Source: Adiantum capillus-veneris (lineage: Eukaryota; Streptophyta; Polypodiopsida; Polypodiales; Pteridaceae). Taken from it: a stretch of 64,000 nt of DNA. The notes beneath the pieces are model-generated. The model was not told where the DNA came from, ran no database searches, and saw only the letters and a list, made by a program, of their open reading frames with translations. How positions within the stretch are numbered: the first letter of the stretch is position 1; every line of letters begins with the position of its first letter. The translations under genes were made by a program, and so were the position numbers. The DNA lies in contig CM043958.1 of the NCBI GenBank assembly GCA_014529385.2, forward strand, positions 154,820,293 to 154,884,292, read 5' to 3'. This document shows positions 32,320-43,399 of the stretch, in pieces.

Positions 32320-33119
32320 ATGCTATATAGCATAGTATATGATGATGGTTGAGTTTTTTGATTGCTAAAGAATAGAAACATTTTAGAGTAGCAAGTATAA
32401 CTTTCTCAATATTGCTAGTTTCTTAGGCCAATTGTGTGTATTTTGTAGGTAGTAACCATATCTAATCATAAACTACAAACTTGGCTAGATATTGAGTAGT
32501 TTCTATGGGTTTCTAGAGGTCATAATGCTAAACCCAATTTTTTCATGTTTGCCGTATTTAGCACTTTATCATTTCCCCCAAGGTTCCACTTAGTAAGAGA
32601 TCCATTATCCTTTTGACATGCTCCATGGCTCCTTTTGGATCCAAAGGCCCAAAGGGAACTAAGAAAACATGTATATATAGTATCCGTATTGAGCGTGACT
32701 ATAGAAACTTTGATGACAGGTCCACAGAATGACAAAAATGCAACTTTTTTGTACCTTTTTTTTTGCCCAAAAAAAAATTGGTGAGGTAAAAGAAACCATA
32801 TGTCTTGATCACCAACCCATTGAAGTTAATGGGGCATTTTATCTCATGTCCTACAAAAATCCCCACTCTTATTTATATGCAATCAACCATAAGAAATTGT
32901 TGTTTTGGGCAAAATGCACTGGTCCATCAACTTTGGAGGCTTGTAGTGACCAAGGGATGAGAAATCTTACAAGTTTCTCATTTTTTCCATATGTAGTAGT
33001 CCTTGAACTATAAGCTCATGAAAGGATTTTTCAAAATGAGTGGATCTACTATGGTTTTGGAATTTTTTCCCAAAACCCTGAAAGGACACTTTATGTCATG
33101 TTAGGTTACCAGTCTAGTG
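32320..33119. other. Right part of the TIR element
   Basis: About 800 bp with no convincing frame. It ends in the inverted copy of the left terminus (see 25025-33119). Confidence 0.5.
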
Positions 33120-33123
33120 TTAA

Positions 33124-33365
33124 GAAATCATCAAGGCTCTACTAGTAGAGTAGCACACGCCTCTAAAGCTGGCGGCTCTCAGTTGGATGGGGGCCTTCAC
33201 TTGCCTTGAGGTTAGCTAGGGCTTTCTTGGAATCAAGCATCCTTTGGATGTTCTTTGAGGTTCAACAAGAAATTCGCCTCCATAGAGTTGCTATTGAGGC
33301 ACCAGAGGTAGATGAGTATTGTTTCTAGTGGATTCAAGTTGTGGGCATTAGAGAGGATCTCTGTT
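33124..33365 (+). mobile_element. LINE fragment, middle part
   Basis: atcatcaaggctct and tctcagttggatg match the second LINE copy at 49826-49900. Translation gives LAALSWMGAFTCLEVS and related text of the ORF2 region that precedes the zinc-binding end. It is interrupted at 33366. Confidence 0.6.
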
Positions 33366-34707
33366 AGCAGCGGCTAACACAGGCTACATCGAATATGCAT
33401 CAAGCAGGAGATATCTATGGTTGTGCATAATATTTCCAACTCACCTTATATAATTCTTGGGCTCACTTGGAGTTCCAAAGTTGTATATGGTAGTTAGAGA
33501 GCTCAAGCTTAAACCCTTACTAGAAGGGATTGTGGTAAAAGGAAGCCTTTATGCAAGGAGGTTTCATTCTTGAGTATCCACTCTTGAGGATCCACTTTTG
33601 AGAGCTCCCTCTCTCTTGAGTGTTCACTCTATGGACTAGCCTTGAGCTTAATTTTTATTCTTAAGAGGCTAGTGCTAACCATTGTAATTAGAATAAGCTC
33701 TTCTTGATTGATCTAATTCCTATTTTCTCATTAGTCTACTTCTTCTCTACATTTCTTCCCCGAAAACGGTGCCAAATGTTGGGGGGCGTTGTAGCACGAC
33801 CTAATCGTAACCCACACAAAATTATCAAATCCGTGGATTGGCAACCCCCCTAGAGTATGGAAGCATGAACATCAGATGAATAGGAATAGAGGATTAATGA
33901 GATCAACTCCTCAATGCAAGTAGAGATTAGCCACTGGAAGACTAACTCTAATCATTCTCTAATCACTAATCTAACAACTCCTACATACATCAAGTCCACC
34001 ACAGTCCGACTTGCCATAGACTAGAAACCCCAAGCACGCTAATGATAAGCACACACTAATTACCACATGTCAATCCCGGCACTTCATCAATAGCTACACA
34101 CACGAGGTGAATGGTGCTAGAGATTCATAAAACCTATCTACACACAAGCAAAGAATAGGGCACACACACAAATTACAAGATTAATAACCAACTTAATCAA
34201 CCTAATTTGTAATCGCAAATCCATTGCTCGTAGAGAGATAAGAGTGATTAATAGCAAGAAGTATATACATCTCTCAAATCTAGAATAATGAGTGTGTAAT
34301 ACTACCTCATGACATAATGAAATGTAGAGAAGATAAGACTAATGAGAAAATATGAAATTAGATGAATCAAGAAGAGCTTACTCTAATTACAATGGTTAGC
34401 ACTAGCCTCTTAAGCATAAACATTAAGCTCAAGGCTAGTAGGACATAGAGTGAACACTCAAGAGAGAGGGAGCTCTCAAAAGTGGATCCTCAAGAATGAA
34501 GCCTCCTTGTATAAAGGCTTCCTTTTAAAGGCTTTCACCACAATCCCTTCTACTATGGGTTTAAGCTTGAGCTCTCAAACTACCATATACAACTTTGGAA
34601 CTCCAAGTGAGCCCAAGACTTATACAAGGTGAGTTGCAAATATTATGCACAACCATAGATATCTCCCGCTTGATGCATATTCGGTGTAGCCTGTGTTAGC
34701 CGCTGCT
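33366..34707 (-). mobile_element. LTR with inverted partial copy abutting its primer-binding site
   Basis: On the minus strand an LTR of about 931 bp runs from 34707 to 33777 (end CCCCCCAACA), followed after two bases by an 18-base Asp-tRNA-type primer site. Immediately past the primer site (within three bases) comes an inverted copy of the first 387 or so bases of the same LTR (33366-33754, against 34321-34707). The insertion interrupts a LINE. No gag or pol is present. The arms could fold into a long hairpin if transcribed. Confidence 0.65.
33757..33774 (-). promoter_or_regulatory. Primer-binding site, Asp tRNA type
   Basis: On the minus strand TGGCACCGTTTTCGGGGA, close to TGGCGCCGTTGCCGGGGA, the complement of the plant tRNA-Asp 3' end used by Athila/Tat-type gypsy elements. 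Three substitutions separate them. Confidence 0.75.
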
Positions 34708-34789
34708 CAATCTCTCTGCTTGATCTTGAATCATTATCTCTTGAAACTCAACATTGGAGGCTTTCGGCTTGCGAGAGTATCTCCCTTTG

Positions 34790-35800
34790 ACAAGAGTGCA
34801 GTGGGACTCTAGGGAGTGATTTTTTTGGACCTTTTGCTTCAGCTGATCACCCAGGGATCCCTTTCTTCAAGTACATTGCATGACTAGGGTGTTGCATATT
34901 GACTACTCGGAGAGAGGCTCTCCTTGTTGCAATAGGTCAAGAAGAGGGTCTCACAGGAGCTAAGTTCTCGATAGACGTTTGGGAGTGCTTGTGGGACAGC
35001 AGACAACCAAGGAGAATCACCATTTTCTCGTGGCTAGTCACCCATGGAGCTATCGTAGTTGAGAGTTGGTTGGTCTACAGTGGCCACCTAGCAAGATATG
35101 CCACTTGTGCCCACCACTTGAATCACAAAGGCATTATCTATGGGATAGTCCCATGATGTAGCAGGTTTGTCTTTGGAGTTTATGGTTGATACCAACCTTA
35201 TTGTTATCTAGGTAATACACTTGGAATACTGCTACCTTGTCTTCCTCACATGCTTGACATTTCATTTTGATTTGTCTTTGGCTAGTAGGATAATTGTGAT
35301 ATAGGAGGGCCAGCCTACAGTCCATCTTGCCACAGATCTTACACCTCAGGAGTTGAGCAATGATGAAGAGCTACGTTGGGAGCTTATCAACAGCTTGACT
35401 CTTTGTTTCATTTGGAAAGCTCATTGCTTTTGCTTATTTGAGGCCCACCCCATCCCACTGTTGGAGACTCTATGAGATATATGACTGGAGTTGATCTGTA
35501 CACTTTGAGGACAATTCAAGAGGCTTCAAGGTAGCTTCAATCATATGCCCGAGCGCCACAAGGCATTCTTATGGATTTGGCATCCGGGGCCCTTCTACAC
35601 CATGGTCCATGGGGTTGCTACATGGCACTACTAGCCCATTGTGTGGTTGTTTCCTCCTCCCATATCTTGATTTAGCCATCATTGTACATATATCACCTTT
35701 TCATTGGGAGAGTCTCTCCTCATGCTAATGTAGCCCCCTCTTGTTAGGGAAGTTTGTAGCAGCTTGATGGATAATTTTCTTAACTAAAAGAAGGATATTT
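34790..35800 (+). pseudogene. LINE ORF2 C-terminal part and tail
   Basis: The frame at 34899-35156 reads ECLWDSRQPRRITIFSWLV, the W...W...P..I.xFxW pattern that opens the zf-RVT region of plant LINEs, followed by a degraded cysteine part. Downstream, ELRWELINSLTLCFIWKAH (about 35370) matches the usual C-terminal ending. Stops and shifts are frequent. This completes the LINE seen at 24826-25020 and 33124-33365. Confidence 0.65.
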
Positions 35801-35943
35801 TTCTTGAGGGAAAAAATGCCACTTTATTTAATCTAGACTTGATGCAATACTGCCAATGGATTTTTTACTTCCAACACTAAGAGTTGCATGTGATCAAAGC
35901 CATGTTAGTCAAAATGAAAATTGCGAGAGCGGTACTGGACCAA

Positions 35944-36209
35944 AAGGTGAAGCTACTAATGGAGAACAATGCAACCAGTAGAGCAAAGGGTCTAAGACAG
36001 GGATGACACTCAAAGAGCAGAAGATGACTTTGAAAAGCTTGTATCATCTTGTCATAATTTACAAAAAAATGTTGCAGAAGGTGAAGCTACTAGAGAATAA
36101 TGCAACCAGTAGCAAAGTGTCTAAGACAAGGATGCCACTCACAGAAGGCAGGAGATGACTTTGAAAAGCTTGTATCATCTTGTCAGATGTTATAGAAAAA
36201 TATTGCAAC
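35944..36209. repeat. Tandem duplication, 135-bp unit
   Basis: Two units (35944-36078, 36079-36209) share aaggtgaagctact, aatgcaaccagtag and gaaaagcttgtatcatcttg. Confidence 0.85.
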
Positions 36210-36957
36210 AAGAAAAACCAAATTGTTATGAATTTCATTAAGTTTGCTCCCAATTCACCAATCATGATGTATGCATTGCCAGTCAAAGAGGATAAAATTC
36301 CCAAATTTTTCTCTTCTCTATACCCAAAGTATAATGAACCATCTGATCAGCAGCATTACATCAAGATTGTAGATCAGCTGCATGAATGGTATGACCAAAG
36401 CAAAGCATAATGGGTCACCCAAATGTAGATTATGAATGAGGTCAAGTAGAAATTCATTGTAGATGAACTTAAAGTTGACTTGCATCTATTCAAAAGTAGG
36501 ATGTACTAGTGAAGGAATCACCTTAGGCAGCTAATAATGATCACCAATGAGTTTCTACAGTTCTTGGTTGAAGCTTTCAAGATTCTAGAGAAAGAACTCA
36601 CAAACAAGGCTGCATCAAAACCCTAATTTCGAGAGATGGCTAAAGTCCTATTCAAAGCTACAATCAAAAGCAAACTAGCCGCTACCTGAAGGATGGATTC
36701 ACTCTACTTTAGTCGTGCATAAGTTGGCCAAGGCTAGGATAACCAAGGGTAGATGTACGTTGTATGATGCTAATACCAAGACGTGGAATGCCTTAACGCC
36801 CTATGAAGTGGACATGATGACTATCCGCAAGGAGCAACTGGAGCAGGAAGCTATTTATCAATTGATTCAAAATGAGAATGCTAGTACCAGTGCTCAAGGT
36901 GCGGGCAAACCACCAGCCATTCTAGCTCCACCTCTAATCACCAGAAACCCACAATAA
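36180..36957 (+). other. Unrecognised decayed reading frames
   Basis: Two plus-strand frames, 36180-36410 (FSSLYPKYNEPSDQQHY, 76 residues) and 36715-36957 (CTLYDANTKTWNALTPYEVD, 80 residues), are separated by stop-ridden sequence that still looks coding. The composition is hydrophilic and helical. It could be a gag-like or host-gene remnant; I do not recognise the family. Confidence 0.25.
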
Positions 36958-38021
36958 AGAAGGCTCGAGATAAAAGGAAACCATAAATTTCACAGAGTAT
37001 TTAGATATGCAAGCTAGTTCACAAGCACACAGAGCTTAGAAGCATTGTCTCAGCTAGCAAGAAGTAAGATTCACCAATTCCAACTTGTGATATGTTACAG
37101 AGGAATGAGCTGGAAGGAAAGTGGGTGTATTTAGACTCATTTTCAGCAACACGCCTAGAATTTTCAGCAACATACCTAAAATTTTGGAAATATTCCAAAA
37201 TTCAAAGAAAGGGGGAAGGAAATGTAGACAATGGGAACATGTACCAATTGGAAAGGCAGATTAGTTGTGAGAATTGGTAAATACCAATTCGTGTTACTAT
37301 GGTAACTGCAAAGGAGATAGTCATGTAGAGGCTTAGTCTGACAGCTATAAATAGGACCCATTACTCATTTGATGAGGTCTATTGTAGTACCTATTGTCTA
37401 GTGTCACTCTTGGAGCTTGTCTTGATCTTTGTCATTTAGCTTAGAGCATCCTTTGGCTAATGTTGTTGTACTCATTACCACTTGTACTTCTCTAAATACA
37501 TTTCAATTCTAATTCTAGTATTAGTCTTGCAATTTCATTTCAATTCAATCTGTCTATGTATGATCTACTGTTTGAAGTCTATTTGCCTAAACTGGTTTAA
37601 CTAACTCTTCAAATTTAACCTTGAATAGTTGCAAGAAGTGACCAACTCGTTTTAGGTGCCCTGGGTGATTGGCTTGCATCAAGATAACAATAATGGGTTC
37701 CCACAAGGAATTATTTTGACCATCTATAGTAGGATGAGGCGGAAAATGTCCCTTTCAATTAAGCTTCACCACTGCTAGCCACTCCCCCCAACCCCCCCCC
37801 CCCCCCCCCCCTCCCCCCCCCCCCCCCCCCACCACCACCACCATCCCCCACTTCTTTGCCTCCACCTCCACCTTCTCCACCCGTCCTCTTTTCATCTCCC
37901 ATCCCTCTCACTAGTCCTTCTGCCCATCCCCTAACCCCTCCCATACCCCACTACCGGCCCAGGGGACAAGCCACTCTTTGATAGCTTAGAGGTCTCTTGG
38001 CAATGCATTTTCCATGAGTCG
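36958..38021. other. Interval with a poly-C tract and an isolated TATA-like motif
   Basis: No gene is recognised. TATAAATAGG at 37346-37355 resembles a core promoter and might mark an old LTR. A nearly pure C tract of about 48 bases (37783-37830), followed by ACC triplets, is the only striking feature. Confidence 0.45.
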
Positions 38022-38026
38022 CTTGG

Positions 38027-38231
38027 TGAAAGGTGGGCATGGGAACTCCTTCTACACCTAGTGCAAGTTTTGATGTGACACATAAAACATATATGTTTGT
38101 AGCCATTTTGAAATCCACCTAGGGGTGTGAGCTATCGGATATTGACTCTGAAACCTTTTGTACATAAACCCCTTCTTTTGTATATGGGTAATTTAATATA
38201 TGCTAAAAAGATATTGTATATTGAGCTTGAA

Positions 38232-38273
<42 letters not shown>

Positions 38274-38387
38274 CCCCCCTTCTCTCTCTACTCTATGTAT
38301 CTATGGATGCTCTAGCGTTCAATCCCCCTTGATCTAATTGCACCTCCATGCTCATTTCACCCACCATCGATCCACCTGATTCCAAAA
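38027..38387 (+). repeat. 5' LTR of the gag-only element
   Basis: 361 bp, TGAAAGGTGGGC to ATTCCAAAA. It includes (CT)n plus C-run at 38233-38279. The final CA is altered to AA. Confidence 0.85.
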
Positions 38388-38883
38388 CCTAGTATGAAAG
38401 CTCGGTCGACTTCCCGGTTACCGCTCCCATCTTGCGTGTTCAGCCCTCCTTGAACCTTTGAAGCTTTTGACTTTGAAGCTACAGGAAATCGAGCAGCTCA
38501 TCAAGCAAGATGAAATAGAAAATCAAAGAATTTGGTAGATCTTGGTAGTGCAAGAAATATTCAAGGACTAAGGAGGTTGCAAAGTAAATCTGCAAGGCAA
38601 GGTGTGTGTTGGCCAAGCAACTCTATTGAGTGAGAAAAGGTAGGGGAAATTTGAGCATCTTAGAATCGAGGAAATCAAGGAGAATTGAGAGCATTAGCTA
38701 AGTTGGGCAACAAAGCATCACATCATCACAATTGGAATTGGGTAGTAGCACGACCTAAAAACCAACATCAATTTGAAGAGCCGGAATGGGAAGTGGAGTG
38801 AGCAAATTCGAACAGCAGCGCTAAGCAAGAGAGTCGACTTGATGAGCTTGCAAGCAGGAATCGAAGGAAATTTTTTTCTTGTG

Positions 38884-38910
38884 CACACACACACACACAC
38901 ACACACACAC
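38884..38910. repeat. (CA)13 microsatellite
   Basis: Uninterrupted CA dinucleotides in the leader of the gag-only element. Confidence 0.95.
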
Positions 38911-39728
38911 TCTTGGATGCCCTTGGATGCCCAACAATCCTCAGTTCTTTGCAAGCAATTGTCAGCTCTATGCTCATCAGACAAGGAGAGTGCAATAAAT
39001 CAATTTATTTTTTTAAGTGGCTTACACGCTTTCTGTGTGCAAGCCCCTGTTCCCACTGCTTAGCCTCGACAAACCTCCCCTGATCCTTTAACACCTCCAG
39101 CTCTTCAACTTCTCTACCACTCACAAAGCTCGACATCAGTAGTAGCAAGCTCAATAGTGGAGCTTCACACATCAAAAGTCATCATTGGCTCAAGATCCGA
39201 TCTCCACATACACAACCAATCCTATCGGTGTCCACATCGGGCGACCTCTTCAAAAGGATTTGGACTCATACCATTGAGACAACATTACTTCTTCAAGTTT
39301 TATCAAGACGGACGTCCTTATTCTCTTCCTTCATACCAAGCAAGATGGGTGCTCTCTCGAAGAAAATTCAAGTTCTAAAGTGATTTTCAAATGCTTTTGA
39401 AGTCTCAAGGTAAATACACCAAAGCCACATAAGGGAACTACTTTCCTGTGAAGAGGTGCTTCATGATTATTATTCATGAAGAGTGACTTCACAAATCAAA
39501 ATAATTAAGCTCACACCTGCACTATTTTGTAAATTGGGCAAGACACTGCCATAGAGAGAATCTCTCTATCGGTAAGACCAAGTCCCTGGAGTGCACTTCC
39601 TTCCAACTATGACCATATAGTCACTAATCTTGAAGAAAAGGAGCCAACTCCAGCACTTCAAGATGTGGTAAGCTTGCTTCAGGTAGAGGAAAAGAAGCAA
39701 AAAATTTCATCCAACAAATGGAGCTTTT

Positions 39729-39941
39729 GTGGCAAGGGTAGGCAAATCGTCCATAGATTTTACATCATCTTCCAACGTTCAAAAGTGCTACAAATGTGGT
39801 AAAATGCGACATATAGCTAAGGACTACTATATCAATAATTTTTTTAGCAATTGCAGAAAGAAGGGACATCCTCCTTCTAGGTGCTATTCAAAAGATCAAG
39901 GTAGCAGCATCAACAGTAACAACAAAGTCAAAAGGCATTGA
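39729..39941 (+). CDS. Gag C-terminus with two zinc knuckles
   Basis: The 70-residue frame reads VQKCYKCGKMRHIAKDYY and then NCRKKGHPPSRC. These are two adjacent CCHC knuckles in which the last cysteine of the first and probably the first cysteine of the second are replaced (Y and F). Such knuckles bind element RNA during packaging. The frame runs into the first bases of the 3' LTR. The upstream gag body is no longer open. Confidence 0.6.
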   Translation: MARVGKSSIDFTSSSNVQKCYKCGKMRHIAKDYYINNFFSNCRKKGHPPSRCYSKDQGSSINSNNKVKRH

Positions 39942-40257
39942 AAGGTGGGCATGGGAACTCCTTCTACACCTAGTGCAAGTTTTGATGTGACACATAAAAC
40001 ATTTATGTGTGTAGCCATTTTGAAAACCACCTGGAGATGTGAGCTGCCGGATATTGGCTATGAAAGCTTTTGTACATCAACCCTTCTTTTGTATATGAGT
40101 AATAATATATGATGAAAAGATATTGTATATTGAGATCGCATCTCTCTCTCTCTCTCTCTATTGTGTGTATTTATGGATGCTCTAGCCTTCAAGCCCCCTT
40201 GAGCTAATTGCACCTCCATGCTCATTTCACCCACCATTGATCCACCCGGTTCCAACA
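39939..40257 (+). repeat. 3' LTR of the gag-only element
   Basis: 319 bp, TGAAAGGTGGGC to GTTCCAACA, followed by CTTGG. It has a shorter CT tract (40140-40159) than the 5' LTR. Confidence 0.85.
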
Positions 40258-40849
40258 CTTGGCACAAGAGGAGTATACCTACCTGTTGATGCCCCTCTTG
40301 GTACATGCATCACCTTTTGTGCTAGTCCCTTGTGAGCTTACCAATTTTGACATCCACCGTTGATGGGACTTCTTCAACTACAACTTTACATATTTTCTTG
40401 GCCACTCTTCTCTTGACCTTGATGTGGCTTGTTTCAAAGTACATGTTCTATTTCTAGAAGTGAAAGGGACTTGAAGGCCTTGGACCTAGTGGTTGTTGGT
40501 TTTTCCTTCCCACTCTATGGCAGGAATTAGAAAGAGTGGACTATACATACAATGATGGATTGGCTCTATGTTTAGGCTCTCAAGTTCTCTCACCACACAG
40601 GATACTTGGGGGTGACAGACTTGATATAGACTCTACGGCCATTAGCCAAGTTCTCTATGAAACCGCCAATTGTAGCAGGATGTAGATACATTGTGGTATA
40701 CTTCTTTGCAAACACTTAGAGTGCATCTTGCTATGTATATGTTCATGAGAACTTATTGAGGTTGCTCGGATGCAGATTACTCCCCGTATGAGCCTGCCTC
40801 AAAGATTGTGAGATTGGCTACTATGGCAGCATTAGCTTTCTCTAGCCTC

Positions 40850-43399
40850 CCTCAAAGATTGTGAGATTGGCTACTATGGCAGCATTAGGTTTCTCTAGCT
40901 GGCCCCATGAGACTTGTCTCATGAAATGTACAAGGGCTAGGTGGACCCCAATTTCTATGCCAGGGGAATTGACTTAAACAAGAGCTCTAGAGATGCCTTG
41001 TGGGTGGAGCAATTGATATGCTTATGCTCTAGGAGCATCACTTGTGTGAGATACATATCAAGTGATGTGGATAGATCTTGCATGGTTGCTATGAGACTCT
41101 TTGGTCAGTTGCTATTGGACTTTTACTGAGATTTTCTCTTAGTTGAGCAGTAATCAAAACATAGGGATGCATGTAGAGAGCCCGTGTGGGCTCATATGCC
41201 TTGCCTTCTCGCTAAGGAGATGGGACATTTGGTTGGCCAAGGAGCTTCAAGAGGCTCTCATGGCACTCCCTCATGGTAGTTGCCTATAAGAGGATGTGTC
41301 GACTCCCAAATTTTTCTTAAAATATTGGGAGGTGCTTGGATAGGACCTATGTAGTGCATACCAGAACATCTTGTACACTAGGGAGATGTCTGGTAGCATG
41401 AGTGAGGGTTTGATCTACCTCAACCCCAAGGACAAAGGATCCCCATATGAGATTTGGCAATTGTGTCTCATCACCATTCTCAACTCAGCATACAAAATTC
41501 TTGCAAAGGCTTTGAGTTTGAGAATTTAGCCACTATTTGTTGAGAGCATCATACATGAGACTCAAATAGGCTTTGTCAAGGAACATGGTATCCTTGACAA
41601 GATCTTCACTTTTTGTGAGGTGATTGTCATTGCCCACCTATAAAGAGAGGATCTTGTGGTGCTCCTTCTCAATGTGGAGAAGGCCTATGATAGAGTTGAC
41701 TGTGACTTCCTTGAGGGCACTATGTGTAGGATGGGTTTTTCATATGAATGAATCAAAGGGGTGTCTTCTCTCTACATGTGTGCTCACAATCAAGTGTTGC
41801 TAGCAGGAGGTCAAGGGAAACACTATATGCTTACATAAAGGATTGCAGGAGGTCAAGGGGAATGCTTCCTCCTTACATGCTTGGTATGATAGGGCTTTTC
41901 TCTTTCCCTCTTCTTATTTCTTTTCTATGTAGAGGCGATGAGAAAATTTTTGGCCTCATAGGAGGTTGTTTTTTGTGGCCTATAGTTACACATTTGAGGA
42001 GAGGAGCTTTTGGAAACTGAGTTTGTTGATGACTCAGGCATGTTTTTGGAGGACTGTGAGGCCAATTTTCACAAGTGTGAGCACGACCTATTAGTATACT
42101 TGTAATGCCCACCTGTCATTTTTGCCACCACAATATATGTTGCACAATTTGTAAGGCCCCTATATGAGGAGAATCCAATAGTGCACATATATTTGGTGGA
42201 TTCTAGCTTTGCACACTGATAGGATCTTTATTTGTGATCATGGATGGTACAAACAAAATTCAAGGTCGAAATATTTCTTCTCATTGGAATATTTTGGCCA
42301 GGTGGCAGACGAAAGATAATAAAAAAACAGCCAGCTACTGGCTAGGGATTGGTGGTCGGATTTCAATGGCTGGCATTCAACGGTCGAGTTCTACTTGGAC
42401 TTGTCTACACATGATCGGACACACATGGACTTACATGGACTTGGCTACCTAAGGGTGGCTATGCATGGGTGTTTAGAGGCTCCCTTACATCTATATAAGG
42501 AGGTCTTATCCATGAGTAATTGGGTGAATTGTGTGCACATTAGACGCGTGCACACACACACACACACACACACATTCTTATTGAAGGATAGATAGCCCAT
42601 TGTATTTCGTACTTGCTGTAGTTTTCTAAATCTCCATCTAAGCTCTACCTTGAGAGCGCATGGGTGGATGATGCCATCATTCTATAATAGTATGCTAATC
42701 TAAATTTTTGATTTTCCAATAATCTACTTTGCATTTTCTCTCTCTCTCTCTCTCTACTCTCTACACACACTCTCTCTCTCTCTCTAGTCTCTACTCTCTA
42801 CTCTCCTTGCTACTAGATCCTATTGTATTTTTCATTTCTTACAAGACCTAGAGGTTTTTTTTTGTGCTTTAAGAGCATTGATCAACTTGTGAAAGACAAG
42901 CCTTTCTAGGTTGGTGATGCTCCCACACTTGACTGGATTCCTGGAGAGGGATTTTGTTAGATTGGCTTCAAGGATGCCAGTTTGCTACTTGGGCTACTAG
43001 ATTGGCTTGGACTTGTCACCAAAGTAGCATGCTACTCCCCTCATCCTAGCCATTAGGAGGAAGTTGTTTCATTGGAGCTCAGACGACTATCTCTTGCTGG
43101 CAGGGCTATTGTGGATAACTAGGTGCTCTTGGCAACCATGTAGTACATCACATCTTGTGAGATTTTCTCAAGTTCTTGCATCACCCAGATTGTGAGGCTA
43201 ATCATGAAATCTCTATGGACAAGAAGAGACATGCAATTGGATCGAGCCAAAGTCTTCTGGAAGGTCTCACCCTACCTTGCTCTTAGGGAGGGCTAGGTAT
43301 CATTGATCCAACACGGCAATGTAGAGCCCTCCTTGAGAAGCTCATTGTCAAAAGTGTTCTTCCAGATGAAGATCCCTTGAAGGAGATTTTGTTACATGT
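40850..43399 (+). pseudogene. Decayed LINE ORF2, left part
   Basis: Plus-strand pieces follow reverse transcriptase order: YLNPKDKGSPYEIWQLCLIT and AYKILAKALSLRI (about 41430-41530), IHETQIGFVKEHGILDKI, VVLLLNVEKAYDRVDCDFLE (about 41660-41720). A distal part follows at 42880-43399 (RRLSLAGRAIVDN, VLLATM, YLALREG). Many stops interrupt it. It is a different LINE lineage from the 7.6-kb one and the same as the fragments at 33.1 and 34.8 kb. It is cut at 43400 by an LTR element and contains a possible solo LTR at 42101-42843. Confidence 0.75.
42101..42843 (+). repeat. Possible solo LTR within the LINE
   Basis: A 743-bp block from TGTAATGCCC to TTCTTACA interrupts the LINE frame. It has a TATA-like motif (ctatataagg, about 42491), a (CA)12 tract at 42550-42574 and CT-rich tracts near its end. 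No target duplication is recognisable, so this is tentative. Confidence 0.4.

Larger units (their letters stand above)
25025..33119. mobile_element. TIR element with CACTAG ends, host of the copia insertion
   Basis: The left end reads CACTAGAATGGTAACATGACA and the right end, on the opposite strand, CACTAGACTGGTAAC followed after four extra bases by ATGACA. Both ends are flanked by TTAA (25021-25024 and 33120-33123), present once in the uninterrupted LINE logic at 49815. Without the nested copia element its length is about 1.34 kb and it codes for nothing recognisable. CACTA-type DNA transposons share these first bases but normally duplicate three bases, so the superfamily is unresolved. Confidence 0.6.
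38027..40257 (+). mobile_element. Gag-only LTR retrotransposon (TR-GAG type)
   Basis: The element is 2231 bp long with LTRs at 38027-38387 and 39939-40257 and a perfect CTTGG target duplication (38022-38026, 40258-40262). After the 5' LTR the sequence tagtatgaaagc is a degraded TGGTATCAGAGC primer site. The purine run aaaagg precedes the 3' LTR. The 1.55-kb interior codes only for a zinc-knuckle gag end. It would depend on an autonomous copia or gypsy element for enzymes. The LTRs differ in length mainly through their CT microsatellites. Confidence 0.85.

Noticed and set aside
34899-35156. Possible small host gene
   Set aside because: The text ECLWDSRQPRRITIFSWLV fits the end of LINE ORF2, and neighbouring text continues that protein.
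37759-37944. Glycine-rich minus-strand frame of 61 residues
   Set aside because: It is the translation of the poly-C and ACC repeat tract, not a glycine-rich protein gene.
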